In this document: piece after piece, positions 17,803-25,396 of the stretch
How the letters are laid out: each line of letters opens with the position of its first letter
How positions within the stretch are numbered: the stretch's first letter is position 1
Origin: JBBQDZ01 sp038237515
GTDB lineage: Bacteria; Actinomycetota; Thermoleophilia; Gaiellales; Gaiellaceae
DNA: 33,551 nucleotides
Assembly: GCA_038237515.1 (NCBI GenBank)
Contig: JBBRYP010000053.1
Coordinates: 1 to 33,551, forward strand
Direction of reading: 5' to 3'
Made by a program: the position numbers and the translations under genes
The notes under the pieces: model-generated
The model's database searches: none
What the model saw: the letters and a program-made list of their open reading frames with translations, nothing else
What the model was told of the DNA's origin: nothing

Positions 17803-17932
17803 TCCGCAAAAACCGTCGCGGCCGGAGCCTGGCTTTTAAGGGCCTGTCCAAAAAGTGAACCAGGGCGCCTGACAGGCGTCACGCCGAGAGCGCAGAAGGA
17901 CAGGCCCGCGAGGGAACCCTGAGTCGCCAAAG
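17803..17932 (-). repeat. Stop-codon-docked dispersed repeat, leuS copy (mosaic)
   Basis: Reading on the minus strand, the element starts right after the leuS TAG. It has the shared blocks CAGGGTTCCC, CCTTCTGCGCTC and CTCCGGCCGCGAC in the same order as the hrcA and argJ copies. Its middle is replaced by a different segment at about 17838-17886 that holds a CGCCT/AGGCG hairpin and a GGTTCACTTTTTGGACAGG stretch. The 117 bp between the stop of the gene at 17287 and this element (17686-17802) show nothing recognisable. Confidence 0.75.
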
Positions 17933-20371
17933 CTAGAGGACGAAGTTGACGAGCTTGCGAGGCACGACGATCGTGCGCCGCACCGCGTGGTCGTCGAGAT
18001 GCGCCCGGACCCGCGGAGAGGCCTCCGCACGGGCTATCAGCGCTTCGTCCGAGAGGTCCGCCGGCACGCTGATCCGATCGCGCGTCTTCCCGTTCACCTG
18101 CACGACGAGCTCATAGCTGTCGCGCTCGAGGAAGGCCGGGTCGGCGACCGGCCACGGCTGCTCCCACAGCCGTTCTCCGCCCAGTCGCTGCCAGAGCTCT
18201 TCGGCCACGTGCGGCGCGTACGGCTGGACGAGCGAGACGGCGGTCTCGGCGGCGAAGCGCGCCGCGGGATCCGCGGGCGCCCGGCTCAGCTCGTTGACGA
18301 GCTCCATGATCGCGGCGATGGGCGTGTTGAACTGGAACCGGCGACCGACGTCGTCGGTCACCTTGGCGATCGTGGCGTGCGCCTTGCGGGCGAGCGGGCT
18401 CTCCGCGGCAGCGTCGCCTGCCGGGCTTGCTGCGGCCTCGTTGACGACCCGCCAGAGTCTGCGGACGAACCGCGCCATGCCTTCGATCCCGTTCTCGTTC
18501 CACTCCATGTCCTCGTCGGCGGGGCCCATGAAGAGGATGTAGAGCCGCACCGCGTCCGCCCCGTATGCCTCGACCAGGTCGTCGGGGCCGATGACATTCC
18601 CCTTCGATTTCGACATCTTCGACCCGTCGAACTGCACCCAGCCCTGGTGGAACAGGCGCGCGAACGGCTCACGGAAGCCGACGAGGCCGAGCTCGTTCAG
18701 CGCCTTGACGAAGAACCTGGAGTAGAGGAGGTGCCCCGTCGCATGGTCGATGCCGCCGATGTACTGGCTGACCGGCAGCCAGTAGTCGACGAGCTCGCGC
18801 TCGAAGGGCGCCTCGGCGTCGTCCGGGTCGGTGTAGCGCAGGAAGTACCAGGCGGAGTCGACGAAGGTGTCCATCGTCTCGGCCTCGCGGCGCCCTGGCT
18901 CTCCGCAGGCCGGGCACGGCACGTGCAGCCAGGCCTCGTTCGACGCGAGCGGCGGCTCGCCCTTCGGGCGGTAGTTCTCGACCTCGGGAAGGAGGACCGG
19001 GAGCTCGGAATCGGGGACGGGGACGATGCCGCACGCAGCGCAGTAGACGACGGGGATCGGGCACCCCCAGTAGCGCTGCCGCGAAAACGACCAGTCGCGG
19101 AGGCGAAAGCTGACGGACGGCGCCCCGCATCCGAGCCCCCGGAGCCACTCGACGATCGCGCTCCTCCCCTGCTCCGCAGGAAGGCCCGAGAAGTCGCCGG
19201 ACTCGACGAGAACCTCGTCGCTGCCGTGCGGCACGTACCCTCCGCCATCCGACGGCTCGGCGTCACGAGCCGCGAGGGCCTGTCGCACCGGGAGCCAGAA
19301 GCGCTGCGCGAAGGCGAAATCCCGCTCGTCGTGGGCGGGGACGGCCATGATCGCCCCGGTCCCGTACTCCATCAGGACGTAGTCCGAGACCCACACGGGC
19401 ACCGGTTCGCCGGTTGCCGGGTTCGTCACGTGGCGGCCGGTGAAGACACCCGTTTTCTCCTCGTCGGGGTCGATCCGCTCCGCCGCGCTCCTGGCGGCGT
19501 TCCGCCTGACGTAACGCATCACCTCCTCCTCCGCATGAGTGCCTACGACGAGCCGTGGGACGAGTGGGTGCTCCGGCGCGAGGACGAAGAACGTCGCGCC
19601 GAAGAGCGTGTCTGCGCGCGTCGTGAACACGGGGAGGTCGAGGTCGAGCTCGTCGAGCCGGAAGAGGATCTCGGCCCCCTCCGAGCGCCCGATCCAGTTC
19701 CGCTGGATCGCCTTCGTCCGCTCGGGCCAGTCGATCGTGTCGAGATCCGCCAGCAGCTCGTCGGCGTAGGCCGTGATCCGGAAGAACCACTGCTCGAGCT
19801 GGCGCGCCTCGACCTCGGCGCCGCAGCGCTCGCACCGCCCGTCCACGACCTGCTCCCTCGCGAGCACGGTCTGGTCGTTCGGACACCAGTTGACGGGCGC
19901 CTCGCGGCGGTAGGCGTGGCCTGCCTCGAGCAGGCGCAGGAAGAGCCACTGCGTCCATCGGTAGTACTCGGGCTCGTGGGCGGCGAGCTCGCGATCCCAG
20001 TCGATCGCCCAGCCGAGCCGGTGCATCTGGCGGCGGATGTTGACGATGTTCCGCTCGACGATCTCCCGCGGATGCCCGCGCTCGCGGATGGCGGCGTTCT
20101 CGGCCGGCAGGCCGAACGAGTCGTAGCCCATCGGGCGAAGCACCGTCCAGCCCGTGCGGCGGCGAAAGTGCGTGACGACGTCACCGAGCGTGTAGTTGAG
20201 GACGTGCCCCATGTGCAGCTCGCCGGAGGGGTAGGGCAGCATCTCGAGCATGTAGAAGTGCCGTTCCGGAGGTGTCTCACCGAGCACCGGGTTCGGCACC
20301 GAGAACGCGCCCGCGTCCTCCCAGACGCTCTGCCACTTCGCCTCGATCGCTTGCGATTCGTAGTACTCCAT
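17933..20371 (-). CDS. leuS: Leucyl-tRNA synthetase
   Basis: LeuRS charges tRNA-Leu. The 812-residue class I enzyme has the HIGH-type motif HMGH at 53-56 within PYPSGELHMGHVLNY. The CPNDQ...CERC zinc-binding part lies near 160-190 and the CP1 editing domain in the middle. KMSKS is at 585-589, followed by the anticodon-binding and C-terminal domains (VVQVNGKTRDRI). Length is normal for bacterial LeuRS. The ATG at 20371 follows GGAGG with 5 nt spacing. The longer reading to 20491 runs through the leader terminator and is rejected. The leader carries a probable leucine attenuator. Confidence 0.97.
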   Translation of the reverse strand: MEYYESQAIEAKWQSVWEDAGAFSVPNPVLGETPPERHFYMLEMLPYPSGELHMGHVLNYTLGDVVTHFRRRTGWTVLRPMGYDSFGLPAENAAIRERGHPREIVERNIVNIRRQMHRLGWAIDWDRELAAHEPEYYRWTQWLFLRLLEAGHAYRREAPVNWCPNDQTVLAREQVVDGRCERCGAEVEARQLEQWFFRITAYADELLADLDTIDWPERTKAIQRNWIGRSEGAEILFRLDELDLDLPVFTTRADTLFGATFFVLAPEHPLVPRLVVGTHAEEEVMRYVRRNAARSAAERIDPDEEKTGVFTGRHVTNPATGEPVPVWVSDYVLMEYGTGAIMAVPAHDERDFAFAQRFWLPVRQALAARDAEPSDGGGYVPHGSDEVLVESGDFSGLPAEQGRSAIVEWLRGLGCGAPSVSFRLRDWSFSRQRYWGCPIPVVYCAACGIVPVPDSELPVLLPEVENYRPKGEPPLASNEAWLHVPCPACGEPGRREAETMDTFVDSAWYFLRYTDPDDAEAPFERELVDYWLPVSQYIGGIDHATGHLLYSRFFVKALNELGLVGFREPFARLFHQGWVQFDGSKMSKSKGNVIGPDDLVEAYGADAVRLYILFMGPADEDMEWNENGIEGMARFVRRLWRVVNEAAASPAGDAAAESPLARKAHATIAKVTDDVGRRFQFNTPIAAIMELVNELSRAPADPAARFAAETAVSLVQPYAPHVAEELWQRLGGERLWEQPWPVADPAFLERDSYELVVQVNGKTRDRISVPADLSDEALIARAEASPRVRAHLDDHAVRRTIVVPRKLVNFVL

Positions 20372-20387
20372 CTCGCCCTCCGCCAAT

Positions 20388-20416
20388 AAAAAAAGCCTCT
20401 CGATCGAGAGGCTTTT
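20388..20416 (-). terminator. Terminator hairpin in the leuS leader
   Basis: On the minus strand a perfect 26-base palindrome (20416-20391) folds into a GCCTCTC/GAGAGGC stem with a GATC loop, extended by AAAA/TTTT. A run of seven T residues (20394-20388) follows. It lies only 16 nt before the leuS start, so it must be bypassed for leuS to be expressed. This is the classical arrangement of a transcription attenuator. Confidence 0.85.
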
Positions 20417-20452
20417 GGGAAGCCGGCGCGGCGCCCGCCGCGGTCGCTTCCC
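20417..20452 (-). promoter_or_regulatory. Leader stem-loop preceding the leuS terminator
   Basis: In the minus-strand RNA, GGGAAGC (20452-20446) pairs with GCTTCCC (20423-20417) around a very GC-rich inner hairpin, CGCGGC/GCCGCG. It begins directly after the stop codon of the putative leader peptide and ends where the terminator begins. It could be the pausing or alternative hairpin of an attenuator. The stretch AGGGGGG then ACCGCGG faintly resembles a T-box core with extra bases, but there is no room for a full T-box. Confidence 0.5.
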
Positions 20453-20453
20453 C

Positions 20454-20474
20454 CTACAGAAGCAGCTCCTCCAC
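20454..20474 (-). CDS. Putative leucine leader peptide of leuS
   Basis: This is a six-codon frame on the minus strand encoding Val(start)-Glu-Glu-Leu-Leu-Leu and then TAG. The three leucine codons are CTG, CTT and CTG. AGGA lies 8 nt before the GTG. The stop codon abuts the leader stem-loop, and the terminator follows at 20416. Three tandem codons for the cognate amino acid of the downstream synthetase suggest that a ribosome stalled for lack of Leu-tRNA lets transcription continue into leuS. A second short frame (20517-20485) overlaps its upstream side. Translation is not proven. Confidence 0.55.
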   Translation of the reverse strand: MEELLL

Positions 20475-20533
20475 GAGCGGGATCCTAGCAAGCGTCCGCC
20501 GCGGTGAGTTCGTGCATGTTACGCTAGAAAATG

Positions 20534-20540
20534 CATAATA
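20534..20540. promoter_or_regulatory. Shared -10 region of divergent argC and leuS
   Basis: CATAAT (20534-20539) reads as a -10 box for argC on the plus strand, and its complement TATTAT (20540-20535) reads as a -10 box for leuS on the minus strand. The argC transcript would begin within a few bases of the GTG at 20549, so the mRNA may be leaderless. TGCAT (20513-20517) and ATGCAT (20531-20536) nearby could be halves of an ArgR-binding site. The -35 regions are not clear. Confidence 0.4.
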
Positions 20541-20548
20541 CGCGAACT

Positions 20549-21535
20549 GTGACACTTTCCACCGCCATCCTCGGCTGCTCCGGCTACACGGGTCGAGAGA
20601 CGCTCGACCGCGTCCTCGGCCATCCGGAGCTCGACGTCGTCGCGCTCGGCTCCGACTCGCTCGCAGGAGAGCCGGCAAGCACGCTCGACCCGCGGCTCTC
20701 GGGCCTCGACCTCCCCTCTCTCGTGCATGTCGACGAGGCGCTCGAGAGCGGCGCCGACCTCTTCTTCCTCTGCCTCGGCCACCCCCGTGCAGCCGCTCTC
20801 CTGCCGCCGCCGGGCGCAACGGTTGTCGACCTCTCCGGCGCCCACCGGCTCCAGGACGCGTCGCTCTATGCCGACTGGTACGGCTTCGAGCACCCTCTAC
20901 CCGCTGAGCTTCCCGCCTGGACTTACAGCCTCCCCGAGCTCTACCCGCCGGACGGCTCGCTCGTCGCGAACCCGGGCTGCTACGCAACGGCCGCGCTCCT
21001 TGCGCTCGCGCCGCTCGCGGACGCACTCGACCCCGCGAGCGTCGTCGTCGACGCGAAGTCCGGGGTGTCGGGCGCGGGCCACACGCCCAGTACCCGCGCG
21101 CATGCCGGCTCGGTCCTCGAGAACCTCTCGCCCTACCGAATCGGCTCGCATCAGCACGCCCCCGAGATCGAGCAGGCGCTCGGCTACCCGGTCTGCTTCG
21201 TCCCGCACCTGCTCCCGGTCCGCCGCGGGCTGCTCGTCACCTGCTACGCGCACCCGCTCGAGACCGATCTCCGCGACCGCCTCGAAGCGGCCTACGCCGC
21301 GGCGCCTGCCGTCCGGGTCCTGCCGGAGGGCTTCACGCCCGACCTCTCGCGGCTCCAGAGGACGGACGCGGCGGAAATCGCGCTGTACGAGGACCGCTCG
21401 ACCGGGCGGGCGATCATCGTCTGCGCGCTGGACAACCTCGGTAAGGGCGCCGCAGGTCAGGCGATGCAGAACGCGAATCTCGCCCTCGGGCTCGACGAGA
21501 CCCTGGGGCTCCGACTGGCCGGGGTGCTCGTGTGA
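20549..21535 (+). CDS. argC: N-acetyl-gamma-glutamyl-phosphate reductase
   Basis: ArgC reduces N-acetylglutamyl phosphate to the semialdehyde, the third step of arginine synthesis. The 328-residue protein has the NADP-binding opening STAILGCSGYTGRETL and the catalytic cysteine in NPGCYATAALLAL. The dehydrogenase C-terminal domain contains HQHAPEIEQAL and the tail DNLGKGAAGQAMQN. I prefer GTG 20549 (MTLSTAIL). The ATG at 20531 overlaps the likely -10 box and would add six unusual residues. It is first in the argCJBDRGH-lysA cluster and divergent from leuS. Confidence 0.95.
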   Translation: MTLSTAILGCSGYTGRETLDRVLGHPELDVVALGSDSLAGEPASTLDPRLSGLDLPSLVHVDEALESGADLFFLCLGHPRAAALLPPPGATVVDLSGAHRLQDASLYADWYGFEHPLPAELPAWTYSLPELYPPDGSLVANPGCYATAALLALAPLADALDPASVVVDAKSGVSGAGHTPSTRAHAGSVLENLSPYRIGSHQHAPEIEQALGYPVCFVPHLLPVRRGLLVTCYAHPLETDLRDRLEAAYAAAPAVRVLPEGFTPDLSRLQRTDAAEIALYEDRSTGRAIIVCALDNLGKGAAGQAMQNANLALGLDETLGLRLAGVLV

Positions 21536-21668
21536 GCGCACGAAATGGGTGCAGAGTCGTCACAGGCTCGTGCGGGTTCGGCGGCTATCCCGCCTGCAGG
21601 GGTCTCGGGGATCCCTTGGGGGCAGTGGGGGGTCGGACGCCCCGGCCGCCGGCGCGGAGGCGCGGCTC

Positions 21669-22832
21669 GTGAGCGTCACCGCACCCGCCGGATTCCTCGC
21701 GAGCGGCGTCCACTGCGGGATCCGCCGCAGCCGGCTCGACCTCGCGGTCGTCCGCTCGCGCGAGCGTGCGACGGGAGCCGCCATGTTCACCGCGAACAGG
21801 GCGCAGGCGGCGCCCGTGACGCTGTCGCGGCGCCATCTCGAGCTCGCCGACCCCCAGGCAGTCGTCCTCAACTCGGGCAATGCGAACGCGGCCACCGGCC
21901 CGGCCGGGAACGACGACGCCTGCGCGACCGCAGCGGAGACTGCCCGACTGCTGGGCCTCGAGCCGGAGGAGATCCTCGTGCTCTCGACGGGCGTCATCGG
22001 CGAGCGGCTCCCGATCGGCCGCCTCCTCGCAGGCCTTCCCGGAGCCGTCGCCACGCTCTCTCCGGCCGGAGGCGACACGGCCGCCGAGGCGATCCTGACG
22101 ACGGACACGCATCGCAAAGAGGCGGTCGCAGGCGGCCCCGGCTTCACGGTGGGCGGCATGGCCAAGGGGTCGGGAATGATTCACCCCGACCTCGCGACGA
22201 TGCTCGCGGTCGTCACGACCGACTACCCGCTGGAGCGGGGCGAAGCGGCTCAGTTCTTGCGGGCGCCGGTGCAGGCGAGCTTCAACTCGATCTCCGTCGA
22301 CGGCGAGTGCTCGACGAACGACACGGTCGTACTGCTCGCGAACGGTGCGGGCGGCGCCCGTCGAAGCGCGGCGAGCGACCTGGCCTTCGGCGCCGCCCTC
22401 GCGGACGTCTGCCAGAGCCTCGCGGCGCAGATCGTCGCCGACGGCGAGGGCGCGACGCTCGTCGCCGAGATCGCCGTCGCCGGGGCGGCGAGCACGGCCG
22501 AGGCGAAGGCGATCGCCCGGCGCGTCGCCACCTCCCCGCTCGTCAAGACGGCGCTCTTCGGCCGCGACGCGAACTGGGGCAGGGTGGTGGCCGCAGCCGG
22601 TTCCGCTCCTTTCGAGGGCGGCTTCGCCCATCTCGATCTCGACCTTCTGACCCTTCGCTACAACGGGACGACCGTCCTCGACCGAGGCGTGCTCCAGGCC
22701 GGCGACGCCGACGGTGCGGCCGCCGATTGCCGCATCGAGCTCGACCTGGGCCTCGGCGACGGCGAGGGCCGCTACTTGACGAGCGACCTGTCTCACGACT
22801 ACGTCCGCATCAACGCGGACTACCGGACCTAA
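21669..22832 (+). CDS. argJ: Ornithine acetyltransferase (glutamate N-acetyltransferase)
   Basis: ArgJ transfers the acetyl group from N-acetylornithine to glutamate, recycling acetyl groups in arginine synthesis. Some members also use acetyl-CoA. The 387-residue precursor has KGSGMIHPDLATMLAVVTTD, with self-cleavage expected between Ala and Thr to give alpha and beta chains. The GTG start has GGAGG 8 nt upstream. The C-terminus SHDYVRINADYRT is typical. The 133 bp between argC and argJ hold no gene. A strong hairpin follows the TAA immediately. No argE is seen, consistent with the cyclic pathway. Confidence 0.96.
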   Translation: MSVTAPAGFLASGVHCGIRRSRLDLAVVRSRERATGAAMFTANRAQAAPVTLSRRHLELADPQAVVLNSGNANAATGPAGNDDACATAAETARLLGLEPEEILVLSTGVIGERLPIGRLLAGLPGAVATLSPAGGDTAAEAILTTDTHRKEAVAGGPGFTVGGMAKGSGMIHPDLATMLAVVTTDYPLERGEAAQFLRAPVQASFNSISVDGECSTNDTVVLLANGAGGARRSAASDLAFGAALADVCQSLAAQIVADGEGATLVAEIAVAGAASTAEAKAIARRVATSPLVKTALFGRDANWGRVVAAAGSAPFEGGFAHLDLDLLTLRYNGTTVLDRGVLQAGDADGAAADCRIELDLGLGDGEGRYLTSDLSHDYVRINADYRT

Positions 22833-22944
22833 CGTGGGGGAACCCAGGGTTCCCCCACCGGCCCCCTCCTTCTGCGCTCCCGCTTGTCGAGCGGCGCCTG
22901 GCCTCCCGCCGGGCAAGCCCGGCTCCGGCCGCGATTGTTCGCGG
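22833..22944 (+). repeat. Stop-codon-docked dispersed repeat, argJ copy
   Basis: The element starts one base after the argJ TAA with a perfect 12-bp hairpin (arms 22834-22845 and 22847-22858, single-base centre). It continues with CTCCTTCTGCGCTCCCGC, GGCCTCCCGCCGGG and GCCCGGCTCCGGCCGCGA. By eye this is nearly the same sequence, in the same orientation relative to its gene, as the hrcA copy. The hairpin lacks a T-run but may block RNA decay or end some transcripts inside the arg operon. Confidence 0.88.
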
Positions 22945-23032
22945 CTCCTGGGACGTTCCCTCGCCGGCCAAGTGTTGAAGTCCCGCGGTCACGACGTCAC
23001 GAGTTTCCGCCCCCGAGAAGAGCCCAGGCATC

Positions 23033-23056
23033 CCCGAAAGTGCCTGCACTTTCGGG
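23033..23056. repeat. Hairpin in the argJ-argB gap
   Basis: CCCGAAAGTG (23033-23042) and CACTTTCGGG (23047-23056) pair perfectly around a 4-base loop, CCTG. It lies in the 322-bp non-coding gap between argJ and argB. No T-run follows. Confidence 0.65.
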
Positions 23057-23092
23057 CATCCGAAGAATCAAGGGCGCAGCCCAAAAGGGGGG

Positions 23093-23151
23093 GCTACTTC
23101 CCCCTCTACACCGTCCCGTCCTTCGTTCGGCGTTCTTGCGGGGGAAGTAGC
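23093..23151 (+). promoter_or_regulatory. Long inverted repeat covering the argB ribosome binding site
   Basis: GCTACTTCCCCC (23093-23104) is the perfect reverse complement of GGGGGAAGTAGC (23140-23151), with 35 bases between. The right arm contains the only ribosome-binding-site-like sequence (GGGGG, about 10 nt before the argB ATG). Folding of the mRNA would therefore hide it. Similar ACTTCCC arms occur at 12089-12147. Confidence 0.6.
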
Positions 23152-23154
23152 TAG

Positions 23155-23823
23155 ATGCCACGCATAGTCGTCAAATGCGGTGGGGCGGTCGCGCAGAGTG
23201 CGGCGCCGGCGATCCTCGCGCTCGCGGGCGAGGGTCACGAGGTGTGCGTCGTGCACGGGGCCGGCCCCCAGATCTCACGCGAGATGGAGGCGCTCGGGCT
23301 ACCGGTGCAGTGGGTCGGCGGGCGGCGGGTCACCTCCGCAGCCGGCCTCGAGGTGGTACGGCGCTCGCTGGTGGAGGTGAACGAGGCGCTGTGCGTCGCG
23401 CTCGGTGGGCGCGCGGTCGGTCTGATCGGCGACGAGATCGGCCTCGAGGCGAGCCAGGTCGCCGCCCTCGGCTTCGTCGGCGACCCCACGCCGAGCTGCC
23501 CCGCAGCCGTCGAGGAGGCGTTCGCCACCGCTCTTGTTCCGGTCGTGGCACCAATTGCCCGCGGGCCTCTGAACGTCAATGCCGACGAGGCGGCGGCCGC
23601 GCTCGCCGTCGGACTCGACGCGGAGAGGATCTTCTTCCTGACCGACGTCCCGGGGCTCCTGCTCTCCGGCCGGGTCGTTCCGGTCGTCGATGCCGAGGAG
23701 GCCGAGCGCCTGCTGACCGGGCGACGGCTCGACGGCGGCATCGTCCCGAAGCTGCGCGCAGCTGTGACGGCCGCGCGCCTCGGGATCCGCGCCGAGATCG
23801 GCGAGACGGCGGTCGTCGCATGA
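23155..23823 (+). CDS. argB: Acetylglutamate kinase
   Basis: ArgB phosphorylates N-acetylglutamate, usually the arginine-controlled step of the pathway. The 222-residue protein is shorter than the roughly 260-300 residues typical of the family. It has the glycine-rich start IVVKCGGAVA, the substrate region VHGAGPQISREMEALGLPVQWV, NVNADEAAAALA and GGIVPKLRAAVTAARLG. It seems to lack the N-terminal helix that arginine-inhibited enzymes use for hexamer formation, so feedback control may be absent; that is inference. The ATG follows a long inverted repeat. Its end overlaps argD (ATGA). Confidence 0.92.
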   Translation: MPRIVVKCGGAVAQSAAPAILALAGEGHEVCVVHGAGPQISREMEALGLPVQWVGGRRVTSAAGLEVVRRSLVEVNEALCVALGGRAVGLIGDEIGLEASQVAALGFVGDPTPSCPAAVEEAFATALVPVVAPIARGPLNVNADEAAAALAVGLDAERIFFLTDVPGLLLSGRVVPVVDAEEAERLLTGRRLDGGIVPKLRAAVTAARLGIRAEIGETAVVA

Positions 23824-24938
23824 ACATGCTCACCCACGCGCCCCTCCTCCCCACCTACGCCCGCCAGGAAGTGACCTTCGTTCGCGGCCAGGGGTCATGG
23901 CTCTTCGACGACAAGGGGGAGCGCTACCTCGATCTCGTCGGCGGCATCGCGGTGATCCCGCTCGGGCACTGCCATCCGGCACCGCTCGCGGCCGCGACAG
24001 CACAGCTCGAGCGGCTCTGGCACGTCTCGAACCTCTACTGGAGCGAGCCCATGGAGCAGCTGGCGGCGCGGCTGTCCCGGCGCTTCGGCGGGGCCGGCGC
24101 ATTCTTCTGCAACTCCGGAGCGGAGGCGATCGAGGCGGCGCTGAAGTACGCGCGGCGCGCCACGGGCAAGCCGGGGGTCGTCGCGCTGGAGGGCAGCTTC
24201 CACGGCCGGACGCTCGGCGCGCTCTCCGTCACGGGTCAGCCGGCGAAGCGCGAGGCCTTCGAGCCGCTCGTGCCGGGAGTGCGCTTCGCCCGCCTGAACG
24301 ACATCGCGTCGCTCCTGGCCGCGGTCGAAGCAAACGTCGGTTGCATCCTCCTCGAGCCGATCCAGGGCGAGGGCGGCGTCCACGCGGCAACACCCGCGTT
24401 CCTGGCCGCGGCGCGGGAGCTAGCGGACGAGGTGGGAGCGGTGCTGGTCCTGGACGAGATCCAGACGGGCGTCGGCCGGACGGGCGCGTTCTTCTGCTTC
24501 GAGTCGCTCGGGATGAGGCCCGATGCGGTGACGCTCGCCAAGGGTCTTGCAAACGGGCTGCCGATCGGCTGCCTGCTCGTCGGCGACGAGGCTCCCTCCG
24601 GCTTCGTCCCGGGCGACCACGGCAGCACCTTCGGCGGGAACCCGGTCGCCTGTGCGGCCGCCTGCGCCGTTGTCGACGAGCTGACTGAGGAGCTGCTCGT
24701 GCAGGTGCGCGCGAAGGAGCGGCTCGTCCGCGCGGCGCTGCCGCGGGCACGCGGGCGTGGGCTGCTGCTCGCGATCGACGTCGACTGTCCTGCCGCCGAG
24801 GTCGTGACCGAAGCACGCAGACGGGGAGTGCTGATCTCGACCGCCGGTGACCGAGCGGTGCGCCTGACTCCGCCGCTGACGATCGCCGAGAGCGAGCTCG
24901 CCCACGGTCTCTCGATCCTCGAGGAGGTGATCCCATGA
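23820..24938 (+). CDS. argD: Acetylornithine aminotransferase
   Basis: ArgD is a PLP-dependent class III aminotransferase that makes N-acetylornithine from the semialdehyde. Such enzymes often also act as succinyl-diaminopimelate aminotransferase in lysine synthesis. The 372-residue protein has FFCNSGAEAIEAALKYAR, the FHGRTLGALSVTG turn and LVLDEIQTGVGRTG. The PLP lysine lies in TLAKGLANGLPIG, followed by HGSTFGGNPVACAAA. The ATG at 23820 overlaps the argB stop, with a second ATG two codons later. A lysine role would fit the lysA gene at the end of this operon. Confidence 0.95.
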   Translation: MNMLTHAPLLPTYARQEVTFVRGQGSWLFDDKGERYLDLVGGIAVIPLGHCHPAPLAAATAQLERLWHVSNLYWSEPMEQLAARLSRRFGGAGAFFCNSGAEAIEAALKYARRATGKPGVVALEGSFHGRTLGALSVTGQPAKREAFEPLVPGVRFARLNDIASLLAAVEANVGCILLEPIQGEGGVHAATPAFLAAARELADEVGAVLVLDEIQTGVGRTGAFFCFESLGMRPDAVTLAKGLANGLPIGCLLVGDEAPSGFVPGDHGSTFGGNPVACAAACAVVDELTEELLVQVRAKERLVRAALPRARGRGLLLAIDVDCPAAEVVTEARRRGVLISTAGDRAVRLTPPLTIAESELAHGLSILEEVIP

Positions 24939-25396
24939 GCAAGTTCGACCGTCAGGGAGCGATCCTGCGTCTCGTGCAGGCACAGCCGCTCGCCACGCAG
25001 ACCGACGTCGCGGAAGCTCTGCGACGCGAGGGATTCGACGCTGTGCAGACGACGGTCTCCCGGGACATTGCCCAGCTGGGGCTCGTCAAGGTGCGAAACG
25101 ACGAGGGGCGGCTCGTCTACGCGCTTCCCGGCGCCGCCGACCTCAGGAGATCGAGCGAGCTGACGGCGGCTCTGCGACGCTGGACGCTGGATCTCACGAC
25201 GAGCGCCAACCTCGTGATCGTCCGGACCCCGCCCGGCCACGCGAACGCGCTCGCGCAGGCGGTCGACGAAGCTCGCCTTACCGAGGTCGCCGGGACGATC
25301 GCGGGCGACAACACGATCCTCGTCGTCGCGCGCGACGGCATGACCGGCGCCGAGCTTGCCCTGGAGCTTCGCCACCATCTGGAAGGAGACACATGA
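24935..25396 (+). CDS. argR: Arginine repressor ArgR
   Basis: ArgR is the hexameric arginine-dependent regulator of arginine genes. The 153-residue protein has the winged-helix N-terminus with TVSRD at 40-44. The C-terminal arginine-binding and oligomerisation domain carries TPPGHANALAQAVDEA and GTIAGDNTILVVARD. Length is normal. It overlaps argD and argG by ATGA on both sides. Placement inside its own regulon suggests self-regulation, probably from the argC promoter region. Confidence 0.95.
   Translation: MSKFDRQGAILRLVQAQPLATQTDVAEALRREGFDAVQTTVSRDIAQLGLVKVRNDEGRLVYALPGAADLRRSSELTAALRRWTLDLTTSANLVIVRTPPGHANALAQAVDEARLTEVAGTIAGDNTILVVARDGMTGAELALELRHHLEGDT

Noticed and set aside
20388..20528. 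Full T-box riboswitch before leuS
   Set aside because: Only a weak match to the T-box core is present, with extra bases. The leader of about 150 nt has no recognisable specifier stem. A leader-peptide attenuator explains more.
21536..21668. Small gene between argC and argJ
   Set aside because: The only frames are arginine/glycine-rich with no family features and continue into shadows of argJ. The region has just a weak GGCGG/CCGCC hairpin.
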